Assembly: GCA_031835245.1 (NCBI GenBank)
Contig: JAVKOQ010000291.1
Coordinates: 1 to 64,000 of the forward strand
DNA length: 64,000 bases
Direction: 5' to 3'
From: Balamuthia mandrillaris
Lineage: Eukaryota > Discosea > Longamoebia > Balamuthiidae
Below are positions 46,001 through 59,652 of the stretch, in pieces. The notes beneath the pieces are model-generated. The model ran no database searches. It was not told the origin of the DNA and was given only the letters and a program-made list of their open reading frames with translations. The translations under genes were made by a program, and so were the position numbers. Numbering within the stretch: position 1 is the stretch's first letter; each line of letters starts with the position of its first letter.

Positions 46001-46876
46001 TTTATGGCGGCATCCAGCTGTCCGGAAGCTGTCCGACACCCTGAATCTTGACCACTCCTTTGGATATGTTACAATGATAAATCCTAACATGCCGGCTCTA
46101 CGACGTAAAGACGCACAGTTTGTGCTTTACGAGATGGCCTCTACAAACAGACCCCTTGAAGAACAGGAAGAAGAACAAGAGAACAATGATACAGAGGGCA
46201 CCAGCAACAAAAGAAAACTACGTAAGTATCCTCGCTCCACAACTCTCTCTCTCTCTCGCTCTTCTCTCTCTCTCTCTCTCTCCCCTGACCTTCTTTGATA
46301 GGCGCGCGTTCAAAGGAAGAAGATTGGGTTCTTCTGGAAGTTTATTTCGGTCTTCCATTCTTCGATCCAACACTATGTGAAACGCTTTGCCAACGCATCC
46401 ACGCTGCGGGGCTAATCAACAACCGAGAAAGCGTGGACGAGCATAACCGTCATTGCGGGTTATTGTGCAACCAGTTCTTCGACTTTATAGAAGTCAGTCA
46501 CGTGCCAGAGCACCAATTTGAAGTAGAGCCAGGCGTTGTGCCTTATCCAACTCGAATTCTTTTCTTCGAGCCATCGTCTGCGCAAGGCAAGAGGACCAAA
46601 GAAGAAAAGGCCGAGGAGGAAGAGGAAAAGGTGAAGAAGCAGGAGGATTCTACACCACAGGAAGTGACAAGTGAAGAGGACGGATGCTTCTCTTGGAACG
46701 AGGAGGAAGAGCAACCTGCAAGAGACTTGGTGGGCACTGATGTGTGGACATTAGCTCCGTTGTGGCGCCTGGGCTGTCATCGTGAGGCGGGTGATGGTGA
46801 TAGCACAAGTAGCCATGGCGGTGATGGTGTTGGCGCTAGTAATAATGGTGATGAAGGTGTCCTTATTCAACTTTAA
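43080..46876 (+). CDS. FAM91A1: FAM91A1-like protein of the endosome-to-Golgi tethering machinery
   Basis: About fifteen exons begin at the ATG at 43080. Recognised blocks, in order, are [188 protein letters not shown] and RVIHFPLLF, matching animal FAM91A1 in order. FAM91A1 works with TBC1D23 and the WDR11 complex in capturing endosomal vesicles at the trans-Golgi. The linker around 44800-44960 is Ser/Pro-rich. The C-terminal third is less conserved, with an acidic Glu-rich region and Gly/Asn-rich end. Exon edges between 45900 and 46300 are approximate. Confidence 0.88.
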
Positions 46877-47188
46877 TACATGGCTAGCCCTGTATTCTTT
46901 CTTCTTCTTCTTCTTCTTCTTCTTCTTCTTCTTCTTCTTCTGGTGATGGTGAGGATGGCAGAGGAGGAAATTTCACAAGCTGAAGGGGGCACTTTCATAG
47001 AAGGTTCGCCCGCCATTCCTTTCTATTCGATTAAAAAAGAATGGCGCCTCACGCGGTGAGGTGAGGAGGAGGAGGCTGGCCATTTTTCTTTTTGAAACGA
47101 CAACAACACCAAAAAAAACTTTGGATCACAGCACTCACTCTCTACAAAAAACCAGGCAAAGCAGGCACCAGCAATATAGGTATACCTA
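46877..47188. other. Intergenic region with a TTC repeat
   Basis: A (TTC)n tract at about 46897-46940 lies just after the FAM91 stop, probably in its 3' UTR. The rest holds the promoter of the next gene and no ORF of interest. Confidence 0.5.
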
Positions 47189-47927
47189 ATGGAGGAAGAG
47201 AAAGTAGGGGCGTCTGCCAAAGTGCATCTGGAGATAGAGGTCGTCACGGTGGAGAACCCTGAGAGCCTCAACTTCATACTGGGGCAAGCCCACTTTATCA
47301 AAACGGTGGAGGACATCTATGAAGTCATGGTTCAGTCTAGTACTGCTGTGAAGTTCGGCTTGGGTATGCTCTCTCCTAATTTCATACCATTATACTAGTA
47401 TGTTGACGTTTTGGTCCTCCTACACAGCATTCTGTGAGGCTTCCGGTGAAAGGCTTATTCGTTGGGACGGTAATGATGACGACCTTATCAAACTTGCCAA
47501 AACCAATGGTACCCCTGCCTTCCTAATTGTCTAAATATCATAATGCTCACCCATTTCTTCTGGTCGTTCTCTCTCTATAACGTACTGCAGCAACAAGGAT
47601 TGGGGCAGGGCATTCTTTCATTATTTTCATGAGAAACGCTTATCCCATTTCGGTACTGCCCGCGCTTAAAAGGGTGCCTGAGGTAGCTACCGTATTCTGC
47701 GCCTCCGCAAACCCCGTTCAGGTTTTGTAGTTGTCTCCTGAGTCATCCAACCCGGCAAGCTGATGGCTAACCATAGTGAGAAACAAAAGGTGCTAATAGG
47801 GAAGACGTTCTTAGGTCGAGGCATAATGGGCGTGATCGATGGTGAGGAACCATTGGGCAGGGAAAACGAACAGCAGCAGAAGGACAGGCAGAAACTCTTG
47901 AGGAGAATCGGTTACAAACGTGGCTAA
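47189..47927 (+). CDS. Adenosine-specific kinase family protein (PF04008 type)
   Basis: Four exons encode about 170 residues; the last intron is 50 nt (about 47733-47773). Blocks are ESLNFILGQAHFIKTVEDIY, VKFGLAFCEASGERLIRWDG, LIKLAKTNATRIGAGHSFII, VPEVATVFCASANPVQV and LGRGIMGVIDGEEPLG. These match the small archaeal and bacterial family named adenosine-specific kinase (PF04008), whose Pyrobaculum member binds adenosine and AMP. GIMGVIDG and CASANPVQV are its signatures. The eukaryotic occurrence is unusual in my knowledge, and the introns argue against contamination. The biochemical role is not settled. The last splice is chosen because it alone keeps the frame across GRGIMGVIDG. Confidence 0.82.
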
Positions 47928-48213
47928 CCCACAAAGAGACTGGACAATGAGACAAAAGATACATCAAAAGATAAAGGAAAGATAAACGAAAGAACCCCCT
48001 TGCCGACGGTAGCCGAGGCATCCAAAGGGGTGAAGAGACACTCGTGCGGCACCCTTAGTGGCGACATGATAATAATAAAAGAGGGGTTGATTTCTGTCGA
48101 CAACAATACTTTTTTTTTTTCGTGGGCCAAGGCCCCTTTCCCCCCGCCCGCCCCCCCCCCCTGTTATCCCTGAACAGAGAGAGAAGAAAGAAGTGAGGAG
48201 AAGAAGGACCCCG

Positions 48214-50414
48214 ATGCAAGGTTTGTGTTTTTGTGGTCGTCACCATTCCTTCTCTGTCTAACAACAAAGTGAACGTAGGAACTACTACCATTCGCGCCAG
48301 CAAGTACCGCCACCTTCAAGGCAAGGAAGAACAGTTACGCAACTGTTACGGTAACATCGAGCTCGGGTTCGTTCTATTAGTGCTCCTTCTTGTTTCTTCT
48401 TTTTTGTGAAAGCCCTCCTCTTCCAGTTTGAGCTGTTGCTGACCTTCGTTTGTTTAAAACATATTGAAAAAGGTCGGTGGCACCAGACGCCAACCTCATC
48501 CATTCCAATACAAAGTTCTTTGCTGTGCCCTACCAAGTAAAGGGCTCCTTGTGCGTTGTGCCATTGACCTCTACCGGCGCTGTGGATAGGGAAGACCTAC
48601 CCCTCATCCTTCAGGAGGACGACCATGCCGTCAACGACTTTAAGTTTCACTCTTTCAACGTAACAATACTTTCTTTTCCATGTTGATTTTTAAACGGCAG
48701 TTCTGGCCTGGAGGAAGAACTTGGAAAAATGTTAACCTTTTTTTTTTTTTTTTTTTGCAACAGGAACACCTCGTGGCTACCGCTTCCCAAGACGGCAAAG
48801 GTTTGTTTGCCTCCCTACACCTTTTTTATTTCTTGTTGTTTTGGTGTTTGTTGTTGTAATTTTTGTGAGTTGCAAAATAATAAACAACTTCTACCTGGTG
48901 AATAGCCTATTTGTGGCAAATACCGGAGGAAGGCCTTACCCAACATTTGACGCAGCCCCTCAGAGCTTTCGCCGGTCATCCTTCTCGCCTCATGTATCTT
49001 TTCTCTCTCTCTCTCTCTCCTCCTCCTCCTCCTCCTCTCCATTCAATAGGTGACAAGGAAAGGAAGCTATTTTTAACAGCATTCTCTCTCTTCTCTCTCT
49101 CTTGAATGGCTATAAAAGACTGCTGCAGTTCCACCCGTTGGCTGACAATGTAATGGTAACTGTGGGGGCAGACAAGGAGGTTGTCTTCTGGTAAACTGCG
49201 TTTCTCATTCCCACTATTCAAACGCTCTTCTTACATATTTCTCTCATACTTTAAGGGATGTTGAGCAAGGAGAAGAAAAGCTCCGATTGCCAAAAGAACA
49301 CAAGGGCCTGCTCTCTGACCTTTCGTGGAATTATGATGGTTCTTTGGTGGCTACTATCTGCAAGGATAAAGCTCTCCGTATTTTTGATCCTCGTTCCTCT
49401 TCTATGACTGGGGTATCCATTAAATCCCACTAAGTAGCTGCGGCTGCCTTTACTCTCTTTCCTAGTGGAAACTAACCCGTTTGCTTTCATAGCAAATCAC
49501 TGCTTTTGATGGAGCCCGAGGTGGCAAGTGCTCGTGGATGGGAAAGATGGACAAGATTCTCGTCACCGGTATTCTTTCTTTTTCAGTTGGTTATCCTTCC
49601 CTTTGCTTACTCACATCACTTATTTTTCAGGACACACAAGGCAAAGCGAACGTGAGACGGCCATTTTCGATCCTCGTAACCTTTCGCAAAGGCTATTCAC
49701 TCAGGGTGGCGAACCCTCTCCCTCCCCAGTATTGTATGTTATTCTCCCTGCTCGCATCTCTTTCATTACTTGAGTTTTCCCTAAATGAAACACCATAGCC
49801 CAATTTTCGACGAGGATAGCAACGTAGTATTCCTTGTGGGTAAGGGCGACGGCAACATCAAAATGTTTGAAGTGGTGGACAGCAGCCCATTCTTCCAACC
49901 TCTCCTCGAGTACAAAACCTCTAAGCCACAAGCTGGCATTGTACGTTATAGCTTCTAAGCTTAGCCTTTTTGGTAGACAGATTGAGACTCATTCTTAGTT
50001 GTCTCCTTTCTTCTTCCATTGTAGTCTGCTTTCCCTAAGAGATCTCTTAATGTTATGGATTGCGAAATTGCTCGTTTCTTGAAGGTACTCATCCTCAGAG
50101 TGCCCGTCTATTGCTATTTGTTTCTAACGTTATCATATGCTTGTTCTTTGTAGCTATCTGGCAAAGACGTAATTCCAGTGTCCTTCACGGTACCTCGCCA
50201 ACATAAGGACTTTTTCCAAGATGACCTTTTCCCCAACTCATGGGATGGCCAACCTACCGCGGTACTGCTTTTTACTCTCTCTTCTGTTTTCTTGTTGGGT
50301 GTACTTCCGAGTCTAAATCGTCTTTTGCTTGTTTGTTCTATCCACCAGACGGCGGAGGAGTGGTTCGGCGGTGCCAACAACCAACCCAACTTGGTGTCTC
50401 TTGAGCCCAAGTAA
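48214..50414 (+). CDS. Coronin (actin-associated WD-repeat protein), short C-terminus
   Basis: The first coding exon is only 7 nt (48214-48220, ATGCAAG). Spliced to 48270 it gives MQVNVGTTTIRASKYRHLQG, the basic coronin N-terminus. Later blocks are VAPDANLIHSNTKFFAVPYQ, VNDFKFHSFNEHLVATASQD, GLLSDLSWNYDGSLVATICK, IFDPRSSS, FDGARGGKCSWMGKMDKILV, FLVGKGDGNIKMFEV and RHKDFFQDDLF-type sequence (QHKDFFQDDLF). Coronins are seven-bladed propellers that bind actin and Arp2/3. The protein ends at PNLVSLEPK right after the propeller region. Typical coronins continue with a unique segment and a coiled coil, which is absent here unless a further exon exists beyond a donor-like AAgtaaga at the stop. About 12 exons are used. 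Confidence 0.88.
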
Positions 50415-50700
50415 GAAGAGGCAAGTAGTAGCCGCTTTGTAGCTTTTAGCATAGGTATAAAAATAAAAAAGAGGAAGAAGGGCCAGCTTGCCCTCTTCTC
50501 CATTTTATCAAATGCCGTCGTTGGCCACTGCCCTCGGAGAGAGGCAAGAGAGAGACTCAAAGCGGGACTAAGAGCGAGAGAGAGGGCTAAAGTGCAGGCC
50601 ACGCCTGGGGAGCCATTTTTGAGTTTTGCAGCGAAACTTGTTGTGCGTGTGTGTCAGCTTGCACTGAACTGAGGGTGGTGGTGGTGGTGGTTGTGGTTAG
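50415..50700. other. Intergenic region between coronin and the ARB2-like gene
   Basis: An AATAAA-like signal at about 50462 can end the coronin transcript. A GGT repeat run near 50675-50695 precedes the next gene's first supported exon. No gene is supported here. Confidence 0.4.
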
Positions 50701-51324
50701 CTTTTTATTTCAACCACCACAACCTGGAACGCCCTTCTTCACCCTCGAACGCTCCTTCTTCAAACCGTCGTCGTAAGGCCAACAACCGCGCAGAAGAAGA
50801 ACAGCAAGAAGCAGCTGATAAAGTGGTTACCAAGCGCCAACGAACAACCTCTACAACCACCACAACCTCCACCGGTAGAATAACCACACAACTTTCTATT
50901 CATACTAATAAACTAATCGCTCTGTTATGTTGCGCAGTACGAAGAAGCAGCCGCTTACAACAAAAGAGGATGCAGAAAGAACTAGAAGAACAAAAGAAAG
51001 CCCAACTCGCAAAAAAGCAGGAGGAATCCAAAGAACTGAAGGACCTGAGCGAGGAGGAAGGCATGGCCCAAGACAGGTCCTACTGGGAACGCTACCTAGA
51101 ACAGGAGTTCATGGACAAGGGCAAGTCTTTCCTCGACATCAAGGTAATGGGCAAGACTCTCAAAGAAGTGGACCGAACAGATCTCATGAACGAGAAGACC
51201 CGAAAGCATTACGATGCAATGCTGGCCACCATCCCTGACTACGCTACTTGTTTCGAGGATTTCAACTACACATACGACGAGGAAGGACAACTACGAAACG
51301 CTATCGATGGTATCTTTCTCTTTT

Positions 51325-51366
<42 letters not shown>

Positions 51367-52664
51367 GCCGTTTCGCTAAATTGCTTCCTTTAGGCTCCAA
51401 GTTCCATTGGGTAAACCAGGCACATTACGGTTTGTTGCCAAATACATGCCCTCTATCCATCTTGCTCATCATTCATTGCCTTTTTCTCTCACTACTTATT
51501 CGCACCCAGATGCGCTCGGAGACTTTGTAGTGTTGTATATTCAGCGCAGGCTGAAGGAAGAATTTGGATTGGCTGAAGTATTGCTGCCAGTTGATGCAGA
51601 AGAAGGAGAACTTCGCAACAATATCTTTATGAGTGAGGATGCCCTTACAAACCCGGACAGATTGTTGCTTCTCGTACAAGGCTCTGGAGCTGTAAGGTAT
51701 TATCAAGAGCATATATCGCCATGTTTCCTTCCTTTTCTTTCGAAACAAGCAAAAACCGCATTTTATTTTTTCTTATGCTAACAACGCATCACACAGACCA
51801 GGCCAATGGGCACGAGCCCTGTGTATCAATAACTCACTGGAACATGGCACCATCTTTCCTTACCTGAAAGAGGCAAAGAAGGGTGGCTACGGCGTCATTG
51901 TATTCAACCCCAATCAGAACGGAGAGATTATTGAGCAAACTGCAGGACCTGACCCCAAGTCCAAAGAGGCCTTTCTGGCACCTGCTCGTAAAATTACCAG
52001 CGCGTCTCCTCGAAAGAGACCTAAGATTGTTAAGATACGCGGTAACTCGTTTCCTTTCTTTCAGCTGTGATTGCTTGCTTACACTCCCACTTTGGTCATG
52101 TTTCTTTTTCTCTCTTCCTTTCGGTCAATACAGGTAATGAGAGCCCAGAAGCCCACGTGCTTTACGTGTGGGACCACTTTGTAAGACAAGCCCAAGCTTC
52201 CGACATCTGCATAGTGGCCCACTCGGCGGGTGGCGCCAATACTATGGCCCTTTTGCGTAGGCGACAAGAGGAAGTATTACCTAAATTGAGAGCTATTGCC
52301 TTCACAGATTCCGTCCATTGGGTTCATCCAAGGTTTCTCTTCTCATCTTCCTCTTGTCATCTTGTTCTTTGCTGACAGTAGGTGGACCGTTTGTAGGGAC
52401 TCGGAGGAAATCAAAGCATTCATGAAAGAGAACGCTGTTAATTGGGTTAGAAGCAAACAACCACTGGACACTCCTGAAGAAAACGAGGATGAGGATGATT
52501 GCCCCTGTGTCTCTGCTGGCCACGAAAAACACGAGTGGACCAGCGGTTGCGCCATCAACAGTGTTTTCGCGTTTCTCAACAAGAAAATGGGCGTTACTTC
52601 CTCTGCTGGTACCAGTTCCGAAGCAACGAGTTCAGAAGGTGCCAGTTCTACCACCAGTGAGTAA
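50701..52664 (+). CDS. ARB2A: ARB2/FAM172A-like protein
   Basis: About seven exons. The first supported exon starts near 50701 and lacks an ATG, so the 5' end is unsure; an internal Met lies at 50967. After a charged N-terminal half the family domain begins: FNYTYDEEGQLRNAIDG, VVLYIQRRLKEEFGLAEVLL, NIFMSEDALTNPDRLLLLVQ, GSGAVRPGQWARALCINNSL, EHGTIFPYLKEAKKGGYGVI, VLYVWDHFVRQAQA, IVAHSAGGANTMALL and AFTDSVHWV. It ends with NAVNWVRSKQPLDT and VSAGHEKHEWTSG, matching FAM172A. The AHSxGG motif is the nucleophile site of an alpha/beta hydrolase fold. In fission yeast Arb2 acts in the Argonaute chaperone complex. The role here is unknown. Confidence 0.85.
51327..51364 (+). repeat. (CT)n tract after a donor in the ARB2-like gene
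   Basis: A run of CT dinucleotides lies on the sense strand of an intron, about 16 bases after the donor. Confidence 0.85.
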
Positions 52665-52719
52665 GCTCTCTTAACGGCACCGTTTTTCAACAAAGCTCCA
52701 CGTGCTATGCTGTGATCTT

Positions 52720-52757
<38 letters not shown>

Positions 52758-52804
52758 TGGTGAAGGGGAGCGACGTAATATATTTCCATCGGTGAAGGGG
52801 ATTA

Positions 52805-53424
52805 TTATTTTTTGTTAAGTATCATCAGCTTAAATTCCTCAAAGTTGATAACGCCATCCCCATCCAAATCAATGGTGGGCCACTCTTGGTCCAGCTGCTC
52901 GTCGCTTACTTGTTCACCTGTTTGGTGCCACGTGAGTTAAACGTGTTGCTGCAAACATCGCAGTAACAGACTAAGGCGGCGCAAAGATCATACAGACAGC
53001 AACGTACCCCAGACTTGAAAGGCCTGCTTTATTTCTTCCTTGTCCAAAAAGCCGTTGCCATCTGTGTCAAAGGCATTAAACAGAGCTTGCAACCCATCTT
53101 CGTGAAGGGGTGGGGCCTCTTCCTCCACAGCCATTCCTAAGAAGCGCTTGAACTCAGACAAGTCGATGACCCCATCTTTATTCAGATCAACAACTTTGAA
53201 AGTAAAATTGGCTTCCTGTTCACTCATGTTTACTTTTGTTGGTCAGTCAGAGTAGGAAGAAAGAAAAAGAACGGGGAAGAGAAGATAGAGCTGTGCTTCT
53301 CTTTGAGCCATAATTTACATTGGATGGCCGCTGTTGCGAACTCGGAGAGGCTAATGAGACCGTCTCCATTTGTGTCAACTTCTTCAAAAACTCTCCGCAC
53401 CACCTCTTCGTCCATGAAAGCCAT
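52805..53424 (-). CDS. Four-EF-hand calcium-binding protein
   Basis: Three exons (53424 to about 53321, about 53237-53008, about 52921-52805) encode about 150 residues. Four complete loops are seen: DTNGDGLISLSE, DLNKDGVIDLSE, DTDGNGFLDKEE and DLDGDGVINFEE, each with the D-x-D/N-x-D/N-G pattern and a Glu at position 12. All four should bind calcium. The helices between them differ from calmodulin, so this is calmodulin-like or centrin-like without clear assignment. It starts 74 bases after the stop of the upstream glycosyltransferase gene on the same strand. Confidence 0.9.
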
Positions 53425-53497
53425 GCTTAGCAGGTGTCGCTGTCTCGTTGTTTTGTTTTCCTTTTTCCTTTTATTTTGGAGTTCATTAAATAACAGG

Positions 53498-55076
53498 TCA
53501 GGCGAACAGCTCGCTCGAAAAGGAGAACCCCCAATTGTCCACTGGTTCTGTGTGGTTGAAAAGAAACTTGGGGGCAACACCAAATGCCCGCTTGGCATCG
53601 TTTGTCTTTCCAGCGTTCATTTGGTGCTCCGCGAACTGGACAAGGCGTTGGTACCTATGCACAGGTATAATAATAGAAGATTTGATGGGTGGGATAATCC
53701 GAAACGCTGACGTAAGAATGGAAAGGGACTGAACTAGTTGGCAAAGTGCTGTACTTACCGTATCAGTTTGGTATTCAGGAAGCTCCAGTCCTTAATATTA
53801 AGCGCTCGTGCCGTGTACGAATAGATAGCCCAGAATGGGTCTTCCTTTAATTCCCTCCCTACATTGTCGTCAAACAGTTTTAGCGGAAAGTAACAGGTTG
53901 ATAACTAGGGAACCCAAACCCGTAGAACGCTAGAAAAACGAACCTTCAACGAGCGCTTCCAACTTGCGCTGTAAGTGGTGGACGTGATTCCACAAGTTAG
54001 AAACCCGGACAGCGAACTCCGGTGTTTTTTCTTCCTCTGAAATTGGCGCTTCGGAAGGGTGCTTGAGAAAAACGTTACGCTGCTTGTCCAAGCTATTTCC
54101 AGGATATATTTTGTATGTGATGGTTTCTTGGTCCACTTTGGCCAAAGGGATTTGCAACATTTGTAATCCTACGATGTAGCCCACGTCGTTGTGCCGGTTG
54201 AAGACGCCTTGCTCTGGAAACCCCTCCACAAATTCATGCAGCTTCCGAAGGATGCATCGGTTGTGCGGTAAAGTGCTTTCTATCCGGGGTTTCCACTCCG
54301 GATGGAGGCCCGGTAGCTCAATATGGGCTTGCGTCTGCACCTGTGAGTTGGTAGCCGTTCATTAGTGGTGGGATTTGGATTCAACAGGATAGAGCGGGAG
54401 TGCTTCGCAAGGAAAACAGAAGGAGTTCGATCAAACCATTGCGATGGTTTGCCACCGTCGTAGCAGCGTGACGAAGCATTGGCTAATATGTTGAGGGTGA
54501 AACAGGTCATCAGAGTCAAGGAAGAAGAGAACGTCACCGGTAGAGTGTAGAACTCCGAGATTTCGTGCCGCGCCAGCAAGGAGCTGGTCTCGCACCCCGA
54601 TCAGCTTCCATTTCGGATTAGTTACCCTCTGAGCACCCTTTTTCCGTATAAAACTCATCACTCGGGCTGCTGTGTTATCAGTTGAAGCGTCATCCACTAT
54701 CACTACCTCTGCTTTTATCTGGCCCATTCAATTGGTGCAAGTGAGTAAAATGGTAGTTGTTCCTAGCGTCGCACCAAAATCTCAACAGTGGTACCTTTCT
54801 CGCACTCGCTGTGAGGTTCTGAAATTCGTTGATGCTGGCGTCAATGCTCTCCAGAGTTTCTGTGATATATGGTGCAGTGTTGTGGGCAGGCACAATCACG
54901 GAGAACGAAGATGGAGCACGCGATGCCAAATACCCTTGTGGAAACGTTGGCTTAGACGTTTGGGGGGGCGCTGAGTTGGTCTCCGTTGCATCTGTGTGTG
55001 CCGACCAACTACATATAAGCCCTAGTAAAAGGAATAGAGCCGCCCAACCTAAGTTTGATGACGGTGATCGCGCCAT
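53498..55076 (-). CDS. Family 2 glycosyltransferase with N-terminal membrane anchor or signal
   Basis: Five or six exons from the ATG at 55076 to the stop at 53498 encode about 400 residues. The N-terminus has a hydrophobic segment (LGWAALFLLLGLICSWSA), a signal or anchor. GT-A motifs are SVIVPAHNTAPYITETLES, EVVIVDDASTDNTA and VLFFLDSDDLFHPQHI, the last with the metal-binding D-x-D. NLGVLHSTGD precedes it. Such enzymes transfer sugars from nucleotide donors in the secretory pathway; the sugar and acceptor cannot be told. The C-terminal exons give FWAIYSYTARALNIKDW and KRAFGVAPKFLFNHTEPVDN. The join near 53935 is uncertain, as the apparent best donor and the reading frame downstream do not agree. 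Confidence 0.8.
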
Positions 55077-55380
55077 GTGGCGGTTTTTTGTTGTTTCCTT
55101 CTTTGCCCGCTGCTATTCTTTCTGACCAGCTCAGGATGTTTTGACTTTAGTAGAGTTTGAGGGTGGCAGGGGAGCTGCTAGTTGGCCCAACAGCCACACA
55201 CGACCCCTCGTTTCATATGCTTTTAGGGAATTTTTGTGACGCGTGTGGCTTGCGGTGAAAAAATAAAAGCTAAGCTGCAGAGATTTTTTGCGTTCAAAAA
55301 AGTTGTGAATGGGAAGTAAAATTGGCAAACTTCCACAAAGCAAAGGCGTAACGATCAGACGGATGTTCCTCTGTTGTGGT
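55077..55380. other. Intergenic region between thiolase and glycosyltransferase genes
   Basis: About 300 bases without a supported gene. It carries the 3' end of the thiolase transcript and the promoter of the glycosyltransferase. Confidence 0.4.
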
Positions 55381-57467
<2,087 letters not shown>

Positions 57468-57916
57468 GTTGCCTCTGTGTGGTGTGTGGGTGTTTTCGTT
57501 GTCCTTAGATCTTATGATCTTTGCGCCGCCTGAGGGGCGCTCCTGTGTGTGTGTGCAGGTGAGGGTCCGTTTCCTCCGCGCACCGGAGAATTCGTTCGGG
57601 GATTTATCGTTCTCGTGTCGTCCCAAGTAGCATGAATCATGACATAGAAATCGGCCAAGTTTGCCTTGCAAGAGCTGCTGCTGCTACCCTTCCTGCCTGG
57701 TGCCTCTGGGTGAGTAGTAGTTCGACGAGCTCCGAGATGAGCTGGAATGAGGACAATAGCCGGAGGTGTGCTCTTGTTTTTTCTGCCTTTTTCCCTTGTA
57801 ACTCATTTTGCTTTATTTTCGTTGTCCCATTGATCGGCATGATCTTGGCGCCGCCTTAGTCTAATAATAATAATATCTTGGCGCCGACGTTACTCTCCTT
57901 CAATATAGCGGTGATG
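57468..57916. promoter_or_regulatory. Gap with duplicated E2F-like elements between thiolase and the Acl4-like gene
   Basis: An imperfect 40-bp direct repeat occurs at 57493-57531 and 57816-57856. Each copy has CGTTGTCC and then ATGATCTTKGCGCCGCCT, with 17 of 18 bases equal in the second part. A third TTGGCGCC lies at 57878-57885. TTTGCGCC and TTGGCGCC resemble E2F/DP sites. The stretch lies upstream of the thiolase start. No coding region was supported. Confidence 0.45.
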
Positions 57917-58838
57917 TTAGACCACATCCATGCCGCCAGTTTGAGAGCTTGCCGCTGTTGCTGCTTGTGATGAGGATGTTGCTGTGGTGCTGATATCGGT
58001 GGCTTCGATAGTTTGTAATAAGGCATTCACTTGTTCAAGCATTTCTGCTGGGCCTTCTTCTTCTGCCATAGCAACTTGCAACAACTGTAGTGGATTGAAA
58101 GCACGTTGTACCAAAGTTTTCAAGAAATAACGTGACATAACAACTCAAGACGGCAAGGTACCTCTTTCGCAGTCTCAAGAGAGCTCAAAGCCTTGTCGTG
58201 ATTCGGAGGCTCAAGGTGAGCATAGGCAAATCCCAATAAATACCATATTTCAGCAATGTTGTCCATTTCATTGACCAGCACTTTAAGAATAGACTTGGCT
58301 GTTGCGTTATTACCAACTTCAAGGAACAACTTGGCTGCGTTTGTGCGAAATTCGTAAGAGGGCAGCTCTGTTTGGTTGTGTCATTTGAAGTAACGTGTGC
58401 TGTTAGCAATTGCATTTTGATCGGCGATAAATAAGACGGTATCATAACAACCTGCTGCGGCAGACCAAAGAGAGTAGCTGTGGCTCAATGCTTCTGCAGC
58501 TTCTTTAACATTTCCTTGGCTGAGCTTATAGCTCGCCAGCAACTGGTAGACTTCTGGGTCTGTGTTATCATACTTTTGGGCTTCTTCTAACAACCGCCCA
58601 CATTCACTCTCTGCGTTTTCTTCAAAGCTTCAAGCACAGCTATGAGTAGGTTGTACGAAAAGAGAGTGGGCAAATGAGAAGGTGCCTACCAAGCATCCGT
58701 CAGGTATATCTCTGCAGCAGAGCAGTAGGCTGTGGAAATCTGTCTGTTGAGTTCGTGCACCTCCTCCCCATTCTTGTTTTTGGAAAATAAATAAAGAAAA
58801 GGAACAAAAACTGAGTTTAGCTTCAAACACTGTAAATG

Positions 58839-58874
<36 letters not shown>

Positions 58875-59294
58875 GTTGAACACATAGCGCAAAAAGAGCA
58901 ACACAAAAGAAAGGTGAGGTCGGGTTGTTTCTACCTCGAGTTTGGCTGCCCGTTGGGCAATAAGAAGCTGAATGCCGCGAGAAAAACAGGTGATAGAGTC
59001 CAGACCAACGAGAAGTTGGGCAAGGTTAAAGTATTTTTCAGGATCTCTGTCGGGCTCCAAAGCCACACTCCGTGTTAACAGCTCTTGTGCAACCTCAAGC
59101 TCACCCGCCTCCAACATGAGACCGCCCAACCCGGCCAATGCTTGTGCATTTTCAGGAGCCAACTCCAGTGCCTTTGTGTAGAACTTTTGCGCTAACTCCC
59201 ATTGGCACTGACCCAATAGGTCCTCCGCTTTCCTGAGGAGATCTTCCACAGAATATTGCTTGGTGTCCTCGTTTCCTTGTTCAGGTTGTTGCAT
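57917..59294 (-). CDS. TPR-containing Acl4-like assembly chaperone of ribosomal protein uL4
   Basis: Seven or so exons from the ATG at 59294 to the stop at 57917 give about 360 residues. TPR pattern is clear: WELAQKFYTKALELAPENAQ, ALAGLGGLMLEAGELEVAQE, YFNLAQLL, YCSAAEIYLTD, PEVYQLLASYKLSQGNVKEA and NIAEIWYLLGFAYAHLE. The AYCSAAEIYLTD block and the order of repeats resemble fungal Acl4, the dedicated chaperone of ribosomal protein L4. The C-terminus is acidic then Ser/Thr/Ala-rich. Short GA repeats fill an intron near 58843-58869. The Acl4 call rests on resemblance, since TPRs are common. Confidence 0.7.
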
Positions 59295-59652
59295 CGCTCA
59301 AAAGAAAAGGGAGAGGGCAAGAGAGGGGAGGGAAAGTGGCCACACCGAAAGAACACAAGGCAGCCAGGGCAAGGAGTCTTTCGTTCTTTCCGCTTTCTTT
59401 CTTTCTTTCCTTTGTTGTTTGGGGTGGGCATTGGGGTTCATCGGGGTGGGGATGGGTATGGGTGGGGTGGGCATACCCACCTGAGGGGTCGCAGAGGAGC
59501 TCTCAAAATTCGGGACCACCTCCCCCTCTACTGCCACCCTCTGCGAGCAACTTTGTCTGTGCAGCCGCCCAGCACTACCACCACCAGCCAAGCAGCCTCC
59601 TCCTCCTTGCACCGCCCCTCCCTCCTTCCCACAACACAAGATCTAACCAAAG
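59295..59652. promoter_or_regulatory. Divergent region between the Acl4-like gene and DAD1
   Basis: This 358-bp gap separates outward-facing genes. It has G-rich (GGGTGGGG) and T-rich stretches and no supported ORF. Confidence 0.4.
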
